DNA of 64,000 bases from DATLNF01 sp963765815 (GTDB lineage: Bacteria > Actinomycetota > Actinomycetes > BP-191), in assembly GCA_963765815.1 (NCBI GenBank), contig CAVXXT010000001.1, forward strand, positions 62,001 through 126,000. The letters are read 5' to 3'. The notes under the pieces were generated by a model. That model was not told where the DNA came from. It searched no databases and saw only the letters and a program-made list of their open reading frames with translations. Numbering within the stretch: position 1 is the stretch's first letter; each line of letters starts with the position of its first letter. The position numbers and the translations under genes are program-made. This document shows positions 17,083-24,031 of the stretch, piece after piece.

Positions 17083-18063
17083 TCAGTGCCGGCGGCGCGC
17101 GACGCGCAAGCTGCTCGTCTGGACCACGAGGCCAGTGGCCACTGCCACGGCGCCGAGCAGGCTCAGCAGCGCGATCGGCGCGCCCGTGTTCGGCAGCTGC
17201 GGTGCGGGGTTGCGGACGATCTTCACGCCGAGCACGGTTGCCGACTCGCTGGGCGAGGGCGCCGGGGACTGCGTCTGCTCGCCGAGGACCTCAGGCGACT
17301 CGGACGGAGTCGGCGCGGGCGGGCTCGCCGAGTCCGATGGGCTCTGCTCGACCGTCGGCGTCGGTGACGGCTCAACCGAGGGCGACACGCTCGGCGTCGG
17401 GGTGTCGAGGTGGAACGAGTGCGACGGCGACGGGGAGACGCTGACGCTGGCCGAGACGCTCACAGATGGGCTGACGCTGACAGAGGCGGACACGCTGACC
17501 GACGGGCTGACGCTCACCGACGCGCTCACGCTCACGGACGGCGAGGGGGACGGTGATCCGGTGGTGCACGGGTCGACCCAGAAGACCTTGTCCTTGGTGT
17601 CGTTGCCTTGCGCTCCCGTCACAGAGACGGTGACCTTGACGTGGTAGCCCTGGTTCGGCTGCAGGAAGAGCCCGGTGACGTCGAGGGTGTAGGTCTCGTG
17701 GTGGTCGAGGGTGTTCCCGGCTCCGGACCCGACGAAGGTGAACGAGGTCGCCCCCGACAGCGCTGCGACAGGCGTGAAGCTCGCGGCCGGCGGTTGTGCC
17801 TCGAACGACACGACGGCGGCCTGGTTGCCCTCGTCGAAGCCGTACCAGTCGATGCTGAAGGGGCAGACGATGTGCGGGTCGTTGCCGATGCCGCCGATGT
17901 CGTTGCCGTCGACCTTGATTGTGCCGTTGTTGCCGGCCGGCCCGACCTGGACGCCGCGGGCCGTGTCGGACATGACCAGAACGCTGAGCGACGTGACCGC
18001 AGTCAGAACCGTGGCGGCGAGAAGTCGACCTCGGTAGACCCGGACGAGCGCGGCGACCGACAT
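17083..18063 (-). CDS. Wall-anchored SVSP/SVSA-repeat surface protein (LPNTG)
   Basis: The 326-residue paralogue of the protein at 15595-16866 has the same order: signal peptide (LLAATVLTAVTSLSVLVM), GNNGTIKVDGNDIGG, CPFSIDWYGFDEGNQ, FTFVGSGAGNTLDHHETYTL, GYHVKVTVSVTGAQGNDTKD, FWVDPC. The repeat stalk is shorter (about six units mixing PSVSVS and ASVSVS). A Pro/Ser/Glu spacer leads to the sorting signal LPNTG, a membrane helix and RVARRRH. The pair arose by duplication including upstream DNA. The N-terminal domain occurs in other actinobacterial exported proteins but has no known function. No Shine-Dalgarno is seen before the ATG; a small UCACU...AGUGA hairpin sits there instead. Confidence 0.88.
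   Translation of the reverse strand: MSVAALVRVYRGRLLAATVLTAVTSLSVLVMSDTARGVQVGPAGNNGTIKVDGNDIGGIGNDPHIVCPFSIDWYGFDEGNQAAVVSFEAQPPAASFTPVAALSGATSFTFVGSGAGNTLDHHETYTLDVTGLFLQPNQGYHVKVTVSVTGAQGNDTKDKVFWVDPCTTGSPSPSPSVSVSASVSVSPSVSVSASVSVSPSVSVSASVSVSPSPSHSFHLDTPTPSVSPSVEPSPTPTVEQSPSDSASPPAPTPSESPEVLGEQTQSPAPSPSESATVLGVKIVRNPAPQLPNTGAPIALLSLLGAVAVATGLVVQTSSLRVARRRH
17435..17545 (-). repeat. Short SVSP/SVSA repeat array
   Basis: About six 18-base units encode alternating SVSVSA and SVSVSP hexapeptides in the LPNTG protein. This is a shorter and more diverged version of the array at 16008-16350. The difference in copy number between the paralogues points to stalk-length change after duplication. 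Confidence 0.75.
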
Positions 18064-18085
18064 GTATCACTACTTCGAGCAGTGA

Positions 18086-18149
18086 CCGAGTCGGTCTCAC
18101 CACTGGCTCCCCGCTGTCGCGGCTGGTGACCGAGGACGACAGCGGATCA
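18086..18149 (-). promoter_or_regulatory. Conserved 64-base leader element, copy 2
   Basis: This is the partner of the element at 16889-16952, with the same length and the same 22-base distance to the start codon (18063). Here the stem arms 18137-18145 and 18111-18119 pair perfectly over nine bases. In copy 1 one pair becomes a G-U wobble and the end pair is lost, so the stem core is kept. The loop segment 18124-18131 is complementary to 18093-18102 apart from a two-base bulge. Weaker similarity continues about 40 bases further upstream, including a shared GATGTGAC block. Confidence 0.5.
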
Positions 18150-18274
18150 CGGCTTCTCGGACGTCGTTGTCGACGATGGCAGGACGCGACTCTCGGTCAC
18201 ATCCTCATTTGGAGCCGTTGAGCATGGCCCGTTTCCCCCGGGAATCCCTGGCCCGCAAGGGAAGTTCGAGCCCG

Positions 18275-19225
18275 CTATCCGGGGATCTGCCCGAGTCTGC
18301 CCGCCTGGTAGTCGACGAAGGCCTGCCGGACCTCGCCCTCCGTGTTCATCACGAAAGGCCCGTAGGCGACGACCGGCTCGCGGATGGGCTGGCCACCGAG
18401 GATCAGGACGTCGAGGGTCGGCGTACGGCTGTCCTGTCGGGCATCGGCGCTCACGGTGACGCTGTCGCCGGCGCCGAGGACGGCGAGCTGGCCGAGCCGC
18501 ACCGGGCGGTGCTCCGCGCCGACCGAGCCCGCCCCGGCGAGGGTGTAGACGAGCGCGTTGAAGTCGGCGCGCCACGGCAGCTCCAGGGTCGCCCCCGGCG
18601 CGAGCGTCGCGTGCACGAGGGTGATCGGCGTGTACGTCGACCCCGGACCGGCGTGTCCGTCGACGTCACCGGCGATGACGCGCACCAGCGCGCCGCCGTC
18701 GGTGGAGGAGAGCAGCGCGACCTGCCCGCCGCGGATGTCCTGGTAGCGCGGCGCGACCAGCTTCTGCGCGCGCGGCAGGTTGACCCAGAGCTGGAAGCCG
18801 TGGAAGAGGCCGCCGCTGACGACCAGGTGCTCGGGCGGCGTCTCGATGTGCAGGATCCCGGCGCCGGCGGTCATCCACTGCGTGTCGCCGTCTGAGATGA
18901 GGCCACCGCCGCCGTTGGAGTCGGAGTGCGCCATCTGCCCGTCGAGCATGTAGGTGACGGTCTCGAAGCCGCGGTGCGGGTGCCAGGACGTGCCCTTGGG
19001 CTCGCCCGGCGCGTAGTCGACCTCGCCCATCTGGTCCATGTGGATGAACGGGTCGAGGGCGCGCAGGTCGACACCGGCGAACGCGCGCCGTACCGGGAAT
19101 CCCTCGCCCTCGAAGCCACGCGGCGCGGTGGTGACCGTCGCGACGGGACGCGGCGTCGACGTCGTCGGGTCGGGGGTGGAGATGCGCGGCAGCGCGGTGA
19201 TGTCCGCGACGGTCACGGCAGGCAC
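18275..19225 (-). CDS. Pirin family protein
   Basis: The 316-residue bicupin carries the pirin metal site: SWHPHRGFETVTYMLDG and ILHIETPPEH supply the His and Glu ligands. The N-terminal cupin is preceded by GFEGEGFPVRRAFAGVDL and DPFIHMDQMGEVDYAPGEP. The C-terminal cupin holds ELPWRADFNALVYTLAG. Bacterial pirins are cytoplasmic metal-binding proteins; some have quercetinase activity and others regulate metabolic enzymes, so the exact role is open. GTG at 19225 is chosen for GAGGAG six bases upstream; a longer frame to 19285 lacks such a site. Confidence 0.93.
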   Translation of the reverse strand: MPAVTVADITALPRISTPDPTTSTPRPVATVTTAPRGFEGEGFPVRRAFAGVDLRALDPFIHMDQMGEVDYAPGEPKGTSWHPHRGFETVTYMLDGQMAHSDSNGGGGLISDGDTQWMTAGAGILHIETPPEHLVVSGGLFHGFQLWVNLPRAQKLVAPRYQDIRGGQVALLSSTDGGALVRVIAGDVDGHAGPGSTYTPITLVHATLAPGATLELPWRADFNALVYTLAGAGSVGAEHRPVRLGQLAVLGAGDSVTVSADARQDSRTPTLDVLILGGQPIREPVVAYGPFVMNTEGEVRQAFVDYQAGRLGQIPG

Positions 19226-19294
19226 GGGATGCTCCTCGGTTCGGCGGTGGTGCAGGTACGTCGTACAACGTGGTTGCGTCTGCAACCATTCCGA

Positions 19295-20203
19295 TCAGGA
19301 CTCTGCGGGGCCGCGCTGCTCGGCCAGGAAGCGCTCCAGCTCGGCGCCGATCTCGTCCGCGGTCGGCAGCGCCGCGCCGTCGGCGACGAGGCGCGGACCT
19401 CGGCCGGCCACGAACTCGTCGTACTGCTCCTCCAGCGCCCGGACGACGGCCAGGACGTCCTCGCTCTGCGCCACCTGCTCGTCGACGAGCGACCGCGTCT
19501 CGACCGCGGCCGCGGCCAGCGCGTCGGTGGGGAGCACCAGGCCGCTGATCCGCGAGACGGACTGCAGCAGCGCCTCTGCGGCGGCCGGGTAGTCGGTGGC
19601 GGCGAGGTAGTGCGGCACGTGCACCGCGAACCCGGCCGCGTCGTGGCCGGCCTGGCCGAGCCGGAACTCGACCAGGTGACCGGCCGCGCCGGGCACCTGC
19701 ACCGCGTGCACCCACGACTCGAAGCCGGTGACCAGCTCGGGGCGGGTCGCATGCGCGATGACGCCGACCGGGCGGGTGTGCGGCACTCCCATCGGGATCG
19801 AGTTGAGGCCGATCGACAGCCGCACGCCGAGCTCCTCGACAGCGAGCCGCACGGCCGCGACGAAGCGCTCCCACTGGTAGTCCGGCTCCGGGCCGGAGAG
19901 CACCAGGTACGGCGTGCCGGTGGCGTCGTGGAGCGCGTGGATGACCAGCTGGGGCGACAGGTAGCTGTCCCAGTGGTCCTCGATGAACACCATCGGCGGC
20001 CGGCGGGCGCGGTAGTCGAGCAGCTGGTCGACGTCGAACCGCGCGACCAGGGTCGCCTCGCCGGTCTCCATCAGGTGCTCGCGCGCGAGCCGCCGCCCGC
20101 CGCCCGCGTCGACGAAGCCGTCGAGCGCCTGGATCAGCACCGGCCGGCCGAGGTCGGGCAGCTCGGGCTCGAGCGTGAACAGCTCGCGCGGGTCGAGCGC
20201 CAC
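19295..20203 (-). CDS. PAC2 family protein
   Basis: The 302-residue product begins PVLIQALDGFVDAGGGRRLA and continues with FIEDHWDSYL, LSGPEPDYQWERF, GLNSIPMGVPHTRPVGVIAHA and HVPHYLAATDYPAAAEALL. These are typical of the actinobacterial PAC2 (proteasome assembly chaperone-like) family. These cytoplasmic proteins are conserved in proteasome-bearing actinobacteria, but their function is not firmly established. A helical C-terminal tail rich in Glu follows. GTG at 20203 has GAGGAGG four bases before it. It lies upstream of the pirin gene on the same strand with a ~70-base gap. Confidence 0.9.
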   Translation of the reverse strand: MALDPRELFTLEPELPDLGRPVLIQALDGFVDAGGGRRLAREHLMETGEATLVARFDVDQLLDYRARRPPMVFIEDHWDSYLSPQLVIHALHDATGTPYLVLSGPEPDYQWERFVAAVRLAVEELGVRLSIGLNSIPMGVPHTRPVGVIAHATRPELVTGFESWVHAVQVPGAAGHLVEFRLGQAGHDAAGFAVHVPHYLAATDYPAAAEALLQSVSRISGLVLPTDALAAAAVETRSLVDEQVAQSEDVLAVVRALEEQYDEFVAGRGPRLVADGAALPTADEIGAELERFLAEQRGPAES

Positions 20204-20315
20204 GGTGCCTCCTCGGTCGGTCAGGTCCGGCGTACGTCGTCCATTGTCCGACGTCGCCGGTCCCTCCGCTCGTCAGGTGACCGCCGGGTGCCCGCTCGTG
20301 CGCCTTCCGTCTGCC

Positions 20316-21011
20316 TTACTTGCCGATCGGCACGCAGGTCTTCGCGCCGATGACAGCCGGCTTGCCGCTCTTGGCGACGTCGGCGAACGGACCGCGGGTC
20401 GTCATCGGGCCGTCCTTCGTCGCGGTGCCGGGCGGCACAGCGCGCGCGGCGGTCGCGGACTCGGTCTCGTTCGGGATCAGCTTCTGGCCCATCACGACCG
20501 GGCCGTGATCCACGAAGAGCTCTGCAGGAGCGTGGATGCGGATCTCGTTCTTCGCCTCGTCGACGACACCCGTGACCTCGCCGAGGTAGTTGACCGGGAC
20601 GTTGGCGGTGTGCCCGTCCGGCTTCCAGGAGACCTCGAACTTGTCGGGCTGCCCGGAGACCAGGACCGCGCGCATCGACACGACGTCGGTGCTGTTGCCG
20701 ATGAGGAAGTCGACGCCGGCGGTGATGCCGGTCGGGGAGAGCTGGATCGAGCGGCTGAGCTTGGCGATCCGGACGACCGCCGTGACGATCTTGCCGTCGC
20801 TGGCCAGGTCGCCGCTGATCACGTCGAGCGAGTCCTCCTGCGGTCCGTACTGCGGCCCGCCGGCCGGCGGTGCGTCCTGGGTGCGGGCGACGAAGGTGTC
20901 GCCCGCCGGGTCTTCGATGAGGTTGCAGGCGACCTTGTCGGCAGCCACTGCCGAGGTCGCGGAGGCGGCGAGCAGGAGGGCGACGGGCAGGAGGGCGAGG
21001 CGCGGCTTCAT
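20316..21011 (-). CDS. Secreted protein of unknown function
   Basis: The 231-residue exported protein has the signal peptide MKPRLALLPVALLLAASATSAVA. The mature part starts ADKVACNLIEDPAGDTFV. Its body (SLDVISGDLASDGKIVTAVVRIAKL and later beta-rich segments) resembles extracellular beta-sandwich proteins seen beside surface genes in actinobacteria, and a second Cys near the C terminus (GAKTCVPIGK) can pair with the first. ATG at 21011 is chosen because GGAG precedes it and because it begins the signal peptide. No family name is offered. Confidence 0.75.
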   Translation of the reverse strand: MKPRLALLPVALLLAASATSAVAADKVACNLIEDPAGDTFVARTQDAPPAGGPQYGPQEDSLDVISGDLASDGKIVTAVVRIAKLSRSIQLSPTGITAGVDFLIGNSTDVVSMRAVLVSGQPDKFEVSWKPDGHTANVPVNYLGEVTGVVDEAKNEIRIHAPAELFVDHGPVVMGQKLIPNETESATAARAVPPGTATKDGPMTTRGPFADVAKSGKPAVIGAKTCVPIGK

Positions 21012-21083
21012 CAGTTCTCCGTCTGGTGGGAGCAAAGGCGATCTGCCCAGACTTCGACGGGCTCCGAGCTCGGTCCTGCCCGG

Positions 21084-21452
21084 TCAGGCCAGCGGGCGGC
21101 GGCCGAGGAAGCCGAGGTCGGCGCGGTGCCACCAGGCCAGGTCGCTGTCACCTTCGAGCCAGCACAGGAGCGCGTCGTGGCCGTCGATCTCGGCCGGGAA
21201 GTCGAGCAGCAGCGGCGCGATCCCCTTCAACTGCACGTCGTCCTCGGTGACGGTCGAGACCAGCTCGTCGAGCCGGGCCTGCGCCGCCTTCAGCTCGGGC
21301 AGCCCGCCCAGGTCGGTCGGCGGGCCGCCCTGCAGGGACGCCTGCAGCTCGGCTGCGTCGGCGCGCACCACGACGATCTCGTCGAGCGCGGGCCTCAGCG
21401 CCGCCAGGTGAGCCCGCGCCTGCCCGACGCTGTAGACGCGTCCTTCGCTCAC
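21084..21452 (-). CDS. DUF2203 family protein
   Basis: The 122-residue soluble protein has the complete family pattern: VYSVGQARAHLAALRPALDE, a helical VVVRADAAELQASLQGGPPT, DLGGLPELKAAQARLDELVS, GVQLK-like DVQLKGIAPLLLDFPAEIDG, LLCWLEGDSDLAWWH and the terminal GFLGRRPL. The family is widespread but uncharacterised. GTG at 21452 is fixed by GGAGG five bases ahead; the open frame continues upstream to 21707 without coding character. It lies in the same direction as the secreted-protein gene downstream. Confidence 0.9.
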   Translation of the reverse strand: MSEGRVYSVGQARAHLAALRPALDEIVVVRADAAELQASLQGGPPTDLGGLPELKAAQARLDELVSTVTEDDVQLKGIAPLLLDFPAEIDGHDALLCWLEGDSDLAWWHRADLGFLGRRPLA

Positions 21453-21652
21453 GATCGCCTCCCTCCACTCAACCGGTGATCTTGCTGCTCTGTGTCCACA
21501 GGGTGGGCGGTCGCCGTCGTTGGGTCGGCGCTTCAGGTAGCCTGACCGGGCGCCGATGAGGCGTGTGTCGACCCGCATCATGGCCCCCGGACCCAACCCT
21601 GTCGCTACGAGCGACGCTGCGCCGTGAGGCGACCTGGCGGGCTCGGCACGCA

Positions 21653-21684
21653 CAGCAGCCCCGGACGAGAGTCCGGGGCTGCTG
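21653..21684. terminator. Perfect 14-bp hairpin with GAGA loop
   Basis: CAGCAGCCCCGGAC (21653-21666) and GTCCGGGGCTGCTG (21671-21684) pair perfectly around GAGA. It is the strongest hairpin in the 251-base gap between the DUF2203 start (21452) and the stop of the sigma-4-like gene (21704, minus strand), so it probably terminates that minus-strand transcript. On the plus strand it lies 25 bases after a 23-codon frame (21556-21627), an arrangement like an attenuator leader, but that frame has no ribosome site. Confidence 0.6.
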
Positions 21685-21703
21685 GCATGTTCGGGGGTCG
21701 CCG

Positions 21704-22051
21704 TCAATCGGCGGGTCCGGCCGTACGACGGCCGCTGGTGAGCCGGGCGAACAGCTCGCCCTCGTCCACCTCGGCGTCAGCCATCGCGCCGCGCAGCAGC
21801 TGCAGCGCGTTGCGGGTTAGCGCGTCGGCGTCCTCGGTCGAGAGCGCCATCGCGTCGGCGACGCCGTCGTAGCCCTCGTCGAGGCCGAACGCGACCACGG
21901 CCGCGTGCCGTTCCGCGGGCGGCAGTGCCGCCAGCGCCGTACCCAGTCGGTCGAGCAGCTCGGCGTCGGCGGTCGACGCGGTCGGCTGCGTCGCCTTGTC
22001 CGCCACCTCCGGCGGCACGGTGCGCAGCCGCGGCGGTCTCTGCTCGCTCAT
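21704..22051 (-). CDS. Small sigma-70 region 4-like protein
   Basis: The 115-residue protein has a disordered charged N terminus. A helical domain follows, LDRLGTALAALPPAERHAAV, with GYDGVADAMALSTEDADALTRNALQLLRGAM. The pattern of a run of Leu/Pro followed by xGVAxAMxLSxEDxxAL and xRxAxxLLRGA matches the helix-turn-helix of sigma-factor region 4, but no region 2 is present. It may be a stand-alone DNA-binding or RNA-polymerase-binding regulator. It is divergent from the ABC exporter genes, and the 147-base gap holds an 11-bp inverted repeat. The regulatory link to the exporter is inference. Confidence 0.65.
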   Translation of the reverse strand: MSEQRPPRLRTVPPEVADKATQPTASTADAELLDRLGTALAALPPAERHAAVVAFGLDEGYDGVADAMALSTEDADALTRNALQLLRGAMADAEVDEGELFARLTSGRRTAGPAD

Positions 22052-22088
22052 AGGCGATGTCTACCGCGTCCCGGCCGCCGGCACACCG

Positions 22089-22141
22089 CGAACTGCGCGG
22101 CGCGCCCGACGGTCCGCGTGCTCAGCCGGTCGCGCAGTTCG
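22089..22141. promoter_or_regulatory. 11-bp inverted repeat in divergent promoter region
   Basis: CGAACTGCGCG (22089-22099) and CGCGCAGTTCG (22131-22141) are perfect inverted arms separated by 31 bases, between the sigma-4-like gene (start 22051, minus) and the ABC exporter (start 22199, plus). It could be an operator or a leader hairpin. Confidence 0.4.
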
Positions 22142-22198
22142 GGAAGGTTGGGCGGAAACCGATCGCGGTACGGCGGGGGAGATGGGAGCATCAGTCAA

Positions 22199-24031
22199 GT
22201 GCCGCACGTGACCGGATCCGAACCGGAGAACTCCGAGGTCGCCACCCGCGCGGCGGGCTGGCGACTGATCCGGGAGCTGCTGGCCAACGTCCGCCCCGAG
22301 CTCGTCCGCGGCGTCTTCGCCGGCGTCACCTGGCAGGCCGCCGGCGCGTTCGCCCCGCTGGTCATCGCGCAGATCATCGACGAGGGACTCGTCGACAGCG
22401 ACCGCGCGGCGATGTGGCGCTGGTCCGGCGTGCTGGTGGTGCTCGCCTGCATCGAGGCGTTCTCCTCGCGCACGCGACACAAGAACGCAGTGACGCTGTT
22501 CGCCCGTACCGGCGCGTCGGTGCGGCAGCGGCTGCTCGAGCGGGTGCAGCTGCTCGACGCGACCTACCACGACCGCGTGTCACCGGGCGCCCTGCTGTCC
22601 CGCGCGACGAGCGACACCGAGCACATGTCACGGCTGGTCGACCACATCCCGCACTCGGTCGGCTTCGCGTCGTCGATCGTCGTCGTCACTGCGCTGCTCG
22701 CGACGGTCAACCTGACGATCACCGCAGTGGTGGTCGGGTCGGAGGCGCTGCTCGTCGTCGTCGTCGTGCTCGGCGCGCGGCACCAGCGGGACCGCGCCGC
22801 GGCGCTCCAGCACGCGATCTCGTCGTCGACCGTCGCGGCGGAGGAGACCCTCGCCGGCTTCGCGGTCATCAAGGGACTCGGCGCGGAGGACGCGCAGGGG
22901 CACCGCGTCGACGTCGCGGCCGAGGAGGTGCGCAGTCGCGGGCTCGCGGCCAACCGCCTCGACGCCGTGATGGAGTCGCTGGTCGAGCTGATCCCGGCGC
23001 TGACCCTCGCGCTGGCGCTCGGCATCGGCGGGCACCGTGCGGTCGCGGGGGAGCTGACCGTCGGCGAGCTGCTGGCGGTGCTGAGCTATGTGAGCTTCCT
23101 CGTCTGGCCGATGCGGATCGTCGGCGAGCGCGTCGGCACGGTGCAGAAGGGGCTGGCCTCCGCGCAGCGGCTCGCCGCGGTGTACGACGCGACGCCGGCG
23201 GTGCTCGACGCGGAGTCGCCAGAGCCGCTCGTGGGGGCGGGTCTCGGCCTGTCGGTCGACCTGCTCGACGTGACGTTCGCCTTCCGCGCGGCCCAGCCCG
23301 TGCTCGACCGGCTGTCGCTGCACCTCGCCGCCGGCGAGCGGGTGGCGATCGTCGGCGCGACCGCGTCGGGCAAGTCGACCCTGCTGTCCCTGATCGCGCG
23401 CGAGTACGACGTGACGTCGGGCGCGGTGCTGGTCGGCGGCGCCGACGTACGCGACCTGTCGCTCGCCGACCTGCGCCGCGAGGTCGCCGTCGTCGGCCAC
23501 GACCCGGTGCTCTTCGCCGGCACCGTCGCGGACAACGTGAGCTTCGCCCGCCCCTCCGCGAGCCGGGACGAGGTCGTCGCGGCGACCCGGGTCGCGGCGG
23601 CGGACGACTTCGTGCGACGGCTGCCCGCCGGCTACGACACGGTGATCGGCGAGCGCGGCATGTCGCTCTCGGGCGGACAGCGCCAGCGCGTCGCGATCGC
23701 GCGCGGGCTGCTCGCGTCGCCGTCGGTGCTGCTGCTCGACGACGCGACGTCGGCGCTCGACGCGACCACCGAGGCGGCGGTGATCACCGCGCTCACCGCC
23801 GAGCGACGCGACCGCACCGTCGTCGTGGTGACGCACCGTCCGGCCACGCTGCGCCTCGCTGACCGGGTGGTCCTGCTGGACGGGGGGCGGGTGGTCGCGG
23901 ACGGCACGCACGCGGAGCTGCTGCACCGCAACGAGCTCTACCGAACCGTGCTCGCCCACGCGCACGCCGACCACGAGCTGCTCGACGCGCTGCCCGAGAG
24001 CGACGCGATCATCGAGACGACGGCGTCATGA
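22199..24031 (+). CDS. ABC exporter subunit 1 (TMD-NBD, degenerate Walker B)
   Basis: The 610-residue half-transporter has an N-terminal six-helix exporter domain (for example PALTLALALGIGGHRAV). The C-terminal ATPase carries Walker A GATASGKST, signature LSGGQRQRVAIARG, Walker B VLLLDDATSALD and the H-loop VVVVTHRPATL. In Walker B the catalytic Glu is replaced by Asp, the usual mark of the degenerate half in heterodimeric exporters. GTG at 22199 has GGGAG about ten bases ahead. The ATG of the second subunit overlaps its stop (ATGA), so the two are translated together. It is likely an efflux pump for a drug or lipid; the substrate is unknown. Confidence 0.92.
   Translation: MPHVTGSEPENSEVATRAAGWRLIRELLANVRPELVRGVFAGVTWQAAGAFAPLVIAQIIDEGLVDSDRAAMWRWSGVLVVLACIEAFSSRTRHKNAVTLFARTGASVRQRLLERVQLLDATYHDRVSPGALLSRATSDTEHMSRLVDHIPHSVGFASSIVVVTALLATVNLTITAVVVGSEALLVVVVVLGARHQRDRAAALQHAISSSTVAAEETLAGFAVIKGLGAEDAQGHRVDVAAEEVRSRGLAANRLDAVMESLVELIPALTLALALGIGGHRAVAGELTVGELLAVLSYVSFLVWPMRIVGERVGTVQKGLASAQRLAAVYDATPAVLDAESPEPLVGAGLGLSVDLLDVTFAFRAAQPVLDRLSLHLAAGERVAIVGATASGKSTLLSLIAREYDVTSGAVLVGGADVRDLSLADLRREVAVVGHDPVLFAGTVADNVSFARPSASRDEVVAATRVAAADDFVRRLPAGYDTVIGERGMSLSGGQRQRVAIARGLLASPSVLLLDDATSALDATTEAAVITALTAERRDRTVVVVTHRPATLRLADRVVLLDGGRVVADGTHAELLHRNELYRTVLAHAHADHELLDALPESDAIIETTAS

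Noticed and set aside
21556..21627. 23-codon leader peptide gene before a hairpin
   Set aside because: No ribosome site and no regulated plus-strand gene downstream; kept only as an observation.
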